Assembly (NCBI RefSeq): GCF_003573695.1
Contig: NC_039359.1
Coordinates: 136,115,939 to 136,179,938 of the forward strand
Direction: 5' to 3'
Length of the DNA: 64,000 bases
From: Papaver somniferum
Taxonomy: Eukaryota; Streptophyta; Magnoliopsida; Ranunculales; Papaveraceae
Shown: positions 59,160-64,000 of the stretch, in pieces
Position numbering within the stretch: the stretch's first letter is position 1
Layout: each line of letters opens with the position of its first letter
Program-made: the position numbers and the translations under genes
The notes under the pieces: generated by a model
Seen by the model: the letters and a program-made list of their open reading frames with translations, nothing else
Told to the model about the DNA's origin: nothing
Database searches by the model: none

Positions 59160-60808
59160 TAATTGCCTCACATGGGCTATCAACAAAGGTGGTCTAGGAT
59201 TCGGGAATGCTCATAAATTCAACTTAGTACTAATAGCTAAATTAGCTTGGAGATTGTTGACTGAACCCAAAGCCCTTTGGGCAACACAACTTAAACCTAG
59301 ATACTTTAAAAATTCTTCTCTGTTTAGAGCTAAAACGCATATTTCTAGCTCTTGGATTTGAAAATGTATAAGTAAGGGAATTAAACTAGTAGAACAAAAT
59401 AACATTTGGGAAGTAGGAGATTGCAATAGTATTAATATCTGGGAAGACAACTGGATTCCTAAACTAGAGGAAAACCTTAGTAACTACAAAACTGAAAATA
59501 ACTCCCATTTAACACTTGTGAAGGACCTTATTATATCCTATCACCAAGAAGCGGAATTCTACTTTAATCTATGAATTGTTCCTTGGACACATTGCTAGAT
59601 AAATTTGTCACATTAGAACTGCTTTAGCCAAACCAGATAAGTTGAGATGGTTACTCACAAACTCCGAAAAATTTACAGTCAAACCCATGTATAACAAGTT
59701 AAATGAAAGAACAATGAACAACTATAACCTAGGACAGACGGATTCATTCTGGAAAAGTTTATGGAATCTAAACATCTCCCAAAGAATTAAGATTTTCATT
59801 TGGAAGTGTTTACAAAATGTTGTTTCTACTAATCTGAATCTATCCAGATTTATGGAAGATATAAATCCTAATTGTACCTTTGGTTGTATGGAACATGAAT
59901 CCATAGAGCATCTTTTTATTCACTGTCCTTATGCAAAGTTAGTTTGGGCATTTGAGCCATATGCAGTTGATCTGAATTTTGAAAGATCCACCACTTTTTT
60001 AGATTTATGTAAAGAATGGATAGGAAAAGAAGATCCAATCATCCCTATAGAAATAATTATGACAAATATCTGGCATATTTGGAAGGAAATATGCAATAGA
60101 TCTTTTGAAAAACAACAACAAACACATTCTCAACTAGCTTTAGAAATACAAAGATATTTAGACTTCTGGTACAAAGATCAATTGTTGACCAAACAAGCCT
60201 CACCTGACACAGTTGAAAAACCTAGATGGAAAGCTCCTAGACAATCACAAAAGACTCTTAACTTGGATGCAACATGGGTTTCTATTCATTTACCGAAATG
60301 ATGCAGGGAAATTCGGACAAGGAAGAGCAGGATCTTTTACATCCTCAACCCCAGAAGAAGCAGAAGCACTAGGGGTGTTGCGGGCAGCAAATTGAGCGAC
60401 AGATGATGGCCTGGCTAACTTCAGTGTGGAAGGAGATTGCAAGAACCTTTTTGATTACCTGAACGGAAAACCATCCCAAATTTCTTGGCAGAACCAGTCA
60501 ATTATGGACGCAATTAAGAGAGAATTTAATCTTTGTCAAAACTTTTTAGTTTATTTATTTATTTATTTATATTCCTAGATCAGCAAACAATGTAGCTGAT
60601 ATCCTAGCCAAAGAGGCAAAATCTTTCTCAACTGCTGTTAATTGGATAAATGAACCTCATTCTTGCATTCTGCAAGCTTTAGAAGTAGATAAATCTAATG
60701 ATTGGGTAGGAGTAATTATCCCAACATTAGATGACTCTAGTATTAATGATGTAAGGGTTTCTAACTCCCTAAGTTCGTCTATTTTATTGCATATCAAAAA
60801 AAAAAAGG
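59160..60808 (+). pseudogene. LINE 3' half: zf-RVT and RNase H, with poly-A tail
   Basis: It starts near 59186 with GGLGFGNAHKFNLVLIAKL, the region after the reverse transcriptase, with frame breaks. The frame 59642-60301 has zf-RVT (FWKSLWNLNISQRIKIFIWK, then CTFGCMEHESIEHLFIHC) and then the start of a plant-type RNase H (LNLDATW). After a frameshift near 60290 the RNase H continues (GKFGQGRAGSFTSS, EAEALGVLRAA, then IPRSANNVADILAKEA). It ends TATTTTATTGCATATC plus about 11 A (60798-60808), a typical L1 tail. Stops at 60301 and 60394 show it is inactive. RNase H would remove the RNA strand during insertion. Confidence 0.85.
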
Positions 60809-60899
60809 AGGAACTAGGTGGAAACTAAAATTAGATAAATTGGTACTAAAAATTGGATAAAGTAAAACAAAATAATAAAAATATTTATATTATTTGATT

Positions 60900-63800
60900 A
60901 TTCAAGGCAACATTTGGTTGTTTGGTTGTTTTGGAATAAGAGTATTTCAACTCCACAAGTAATATCAATGTCCAGCCAAATGATTACAGTGAGTGTGGGT
61001 GACACTTTAGTTTCTGGAGTTCATGCACATATTGGAGTCACTCAAAGAAGATTCCTATGATCTGAAATGGAATTAATAAGTGAGTTTCAAAAACCATGGA
61101 TTATTCTTGGGGATTTCAATGCAGTAACATCTATTAAGTAAAAAGTTGGAGGAAGAACTCCAAATAAAACAACAATGTTGGATTTCACAAACTGTCTTAA
61201 TAAGTGTGAGCTTATTCAAGCTCCTAAAACTGGTTTAGGTTTCTCTTGGTCAAATTGTCAGCAAGGAAACAAGAGGATTCTTTGTAACCTTGACATTGTA
61301 GTTTTCAACCAACAATGTTTGCAATTATTTGGTGATTGGGGGTACAAGGTTGGTTTAAGAATGGTTTCAGACCATTCTCCTCTTTTAGGAGGGTGTGCTA
61401 GTGTGCCAAAACCTAAGAATGTTCCTAAAAAATTTCAAAAAATGTGGATACAACATCCAAATTTTCTTAAAGTTGTAGCAGATTGTTGGTGTTCTGAAGT
61501 AGTTGGGGATCCAACTTTTGTTTTCATGCATAAACTCAAGAATCTCAAAAAAAATGTTTTAATGAGTGGAATTGGAAGGAGTTTGGTGATGTCAAAGTTA
61601 AATTGCAAGAAGCTGAAGATATAGTAAAAGAAGCAATGGAAGATTCCGACAGAAATGCTTTTGATGAGAATGCATATAATACATTAGTATCAGCTCAGAA
61701 TGAGTATTCCAGCAGAGAAGTGCAATACAACACTCTTATGAAGCAAAAAGCCAGAACCAAACGGGTTAATGAAGGGTCTGCAAATACTAGTTTCTTCCAT
61801 ACAAATCTGAAGATTAGACAAGCTCATAATCAAATTAATGAATTGGAAGATGCTACAGGAAATATTATATCCGATCAAGAAAAAAATTCAGATGAATTAG
61901 TTGATTTCTTTGAAAAAGGATTTACTCATATAGAAGTTCAAATTGATGAGAATTTGCTTAATGTAATTCCACACTCAATTACTGGTGAAGATCAAAGGAT
62001 GCTGGATGCAGTTCCAAGTGCAGAGGAAATTAAAAAACCGCTTTTGAAATGGATCCTGATAGTTCTCCTAGTCCATATGGATTTTCAGGTATTTTTTACA
62101 AACATGCTGGGATATAATTCAACAAGATTTAGTAGCTGCTATCAAATTTTGTTGGTCTAGACAATTCATAGCTAAAGGTTTGAATTCCAGTTTTTTGTTT
62201 CTACTTCCTAAATATCAAGGTGCAAAAACTGCTTCACAATTCAGACCAATTGGTCTAAGTAATTTTAGCTTCAAGATCATCACCAAAATTATTACAACAA
62301 TAATGAGCACTTTAATGGAAAAACTTGTATCACCTCAACAAACAACATATATTAAGGGGAGTATCCATGAGAAAGTATTATTAGCTTCAGAAATGGTGAA
62401 TGAAATGAAAAAGAAGAGAAAAGGAGGATATGTTGGTCTTAAGCTAGATATTTCTCAGGCTTATGATGCAGTTAGCTGGGAATTCCTCACTAAAGATTTG
62501 TTAAAATTTGGATTCTCTGCTTCTTGGTGCAACTGGATAATAACTATTCTTCAATCAGCAAAAATTTCAGTGTTGGTCAATGGAGGGCCTTGTGGTTTGT
62601 TTTCAGTTGGAAGGGGTTTAAGACAAGGAGATCCACTTTCTCCTCTCTTGTTCATTATAATGGAGGATGTGCTTAGCAAGAATTTATCTCATTTAGTTCA
62701 ATCTGGAAAAATACTGCCAATGGTAGTGAAAAAGGTATTCACCCAACTCACTTATTTTTTGCTGATGATGTTTTTGTGTTTTGCAATGGAACCAAGAAGA
62801 GTTTGAATAACTTAATGACATTATTGGATAAATACCAAGCTAGTTCTGGATAAGTCATAAATAGAACTAAAAGTAAGCTTTTTGTTGATGGAGTGTCTCA
62901 AAGTCAAAAGGTGAAAATCAGTGAAACAGTTCATATGGATATATCTAAATTTCCTGATAAATACTTTAGAGTGTTTCTTGCTCCAGGGAGTGTAACTGTC
63001 TCAATGGTATGGCCTATGATGGAGATGATTCAAATAAAACTAGGTGCTTGGAGAGATTACTATCATTTCAAGACATAATAGTATTGATAAAATCAATTTT
63101 AAGTAGTATTCCTTTGCACAATATGGCAATTTACAAATGGCCAGCTTCTTTAATTAAGATATGTGAAAAAATTATTAGGAATTTTTTATGGTCTGGAGAT
63201 GGAGAAACAAGAATATTCAAAACTTTGGCATGGAGAAAGGTTTGCACACCTTTTTGTGAAGGAGGTCAGGGTTTGAGAAGATCAGAAACTGTTATCAAAG
63301 CTCTGCTTATGAAAATGGTGTGGAAAATTTTGAATTCTCAAGAAGAATGAGCTCTTTTATTCTTAGAAAATATACTGATGTAAATGGTCAATAGATTTCA
63401 AATTGGAGGCAGTCTTCTGTTTGGCCAGGTCTAAGATGGGATTTCAATTCTTTACAAGGTGATATTAGACGGTGTATTGGACATGGATCAAAAATATCAG
63501 TTTGGTTTGACATTTGGTTTGGAAATGAGCCGCTTATAAATGATTTTGGTCTTAGTACATATGTCAAAGAAAACATCAGCATGAAGCTTCAAGATATGTT
63601 GGATGGCAAGAATTGGTGCATTCCTGCAGAACTTGCTGATTATTTTGCTAATGCTTCATTGCCAGTTGTGAGTGGAGGGACGGATCAAATGGTCTGGAAT
63701 GGTGATATCAAAGGTAAATTCTCTACTTTAGCAGTTGTGGAAAGAATCAGATTAAAAGAACAAAAACTAAGTTGGCCTTCTTTCATATGGAAATCATTTC

Positions 63801-64000
63801 TCCATTCAAGCATTGCAAGTAATATATGGAAAATTCAGCATCAAATATATGTGGATGATGAAGTTATGAGGAAAAATGGTTTTGATATGGTCTCAAGATG
63901 CTGTGTTTGTGTTGCAGAACAAGATTGTATGGATCACACTCTCTAGCAGTGTGTTTTCAGTGTTGAGATATGGAATTGGATATGCTCCATTTTTGGTTTC
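60900..64000 (+). pseudogene. L1-type LINE ORF2, endonuclease to zf-RVT, right end off window
   Basis: An endonuclease-like start near 60906 (GNIWLF) leads to IILGDFNAVTS (about 61095) and LRMVSDHSPLL (about 61360). The linker region follows in 61603-62160. Reverse transcriptase: FRPIGLSN, then LKLDISQAYDAVSWEFL (first catalytic Asp at about residue 90 of the 62180 frame) and GLRQGDPLSPLLF. After a frameshift, FFADDVFVF is intact (FADD at 62758-62769). Thumb pieces are ALLMKMVWKIL, and the zf-RVT start CCVCVAEQDCMDHTL lies near 63900. A TAG at 63944-63946 stands where the family has Trp. At least four frame breaks and several stops. It begins within about 100 bp of the poly-A of the previous LINE. 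Confidence 0.88.

Noticed and set aside
1..64000. CRISPR arrays, rRNA or tRNA genes
   Set aside because: None seen. The tRNA-like strings at 4926-4942 and 12249-12260 are retroelement primer sites and not tRNA genes.

Overview
This window is repeat-dominated nuclear DNA from a flowering plant, most likely a eudicot. The evidence is plant-type LTR retrotransposons with tRNA-Asp and initiator-tRNA-Met primer sites, L1-type LINEs with zf-RVT and RNase H ends, an ankyrin/PGG membrane-protein gene, an F-box/DUF295 gene, AT-rich composition and GT-AG introns. I could not fix the species from sequence alone; a basal eudicot such as a poppy relative is only a guess. All comparisons were made by eye, so identities and boundaries without a terminal motif are approximate.

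Layout. 1-9361: a minus-strand, tRNA-Asp-primed LTR retrotransposon with a very long LTR (4.4 kb), a degenerate gag-like frame and no pol; its 3' LTR runs off the left edge. 9362-20951: a nest of related LTRs. An initiator-Met-primed, gag-only element (9879-18224, 5-bp TSD gactt) lies inside an older minus-strand LTR, which meets a forward relative (18476-20951) head to head. 20952-24900: a cluster of short hairpin-forming motifs around a SANT/Myb-like two-exon frame, then a polyadenylated retroposed sequence with a 10-bp target duplication. 25224-27978: an ankyrin/PGG-type gene with visible exons but damage in the middle. 28890-30912: a second hairpin-motif cluster with another coding remnant. 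31690-33915: two LTR fragments in inverted orientation and a LINE tail. 34775-37514: a degenerate LINE, cut by a 6.9-kb solo LTR (37520-44463, TSD gattg) that holds an internal 3-kb tandem duplication. 44649-53810: an F-box/DUF295 gene split by a 7.8-kb pol-less Ty3/gypsy element (45083-52924, TSD tgata), which carries gag, protease and a multi-exon antisense coiled-coil gene. 55140-64000: three more LINE copies, a small DNA transposon with roughly 80-bp inverted ends, and an ATTCG-rich block.

Only two host genes are visible, and both look damaged. All three structured LTR elements retain gag-like sequence but lack reverse transcriptase and integrase, so each would have needed enzymes from relatives elsewhere. 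The best candidates for something little described are the antisense spliced gene in the pol-less gypsy element and the two hairpin-array elements with SANT-like remnants.
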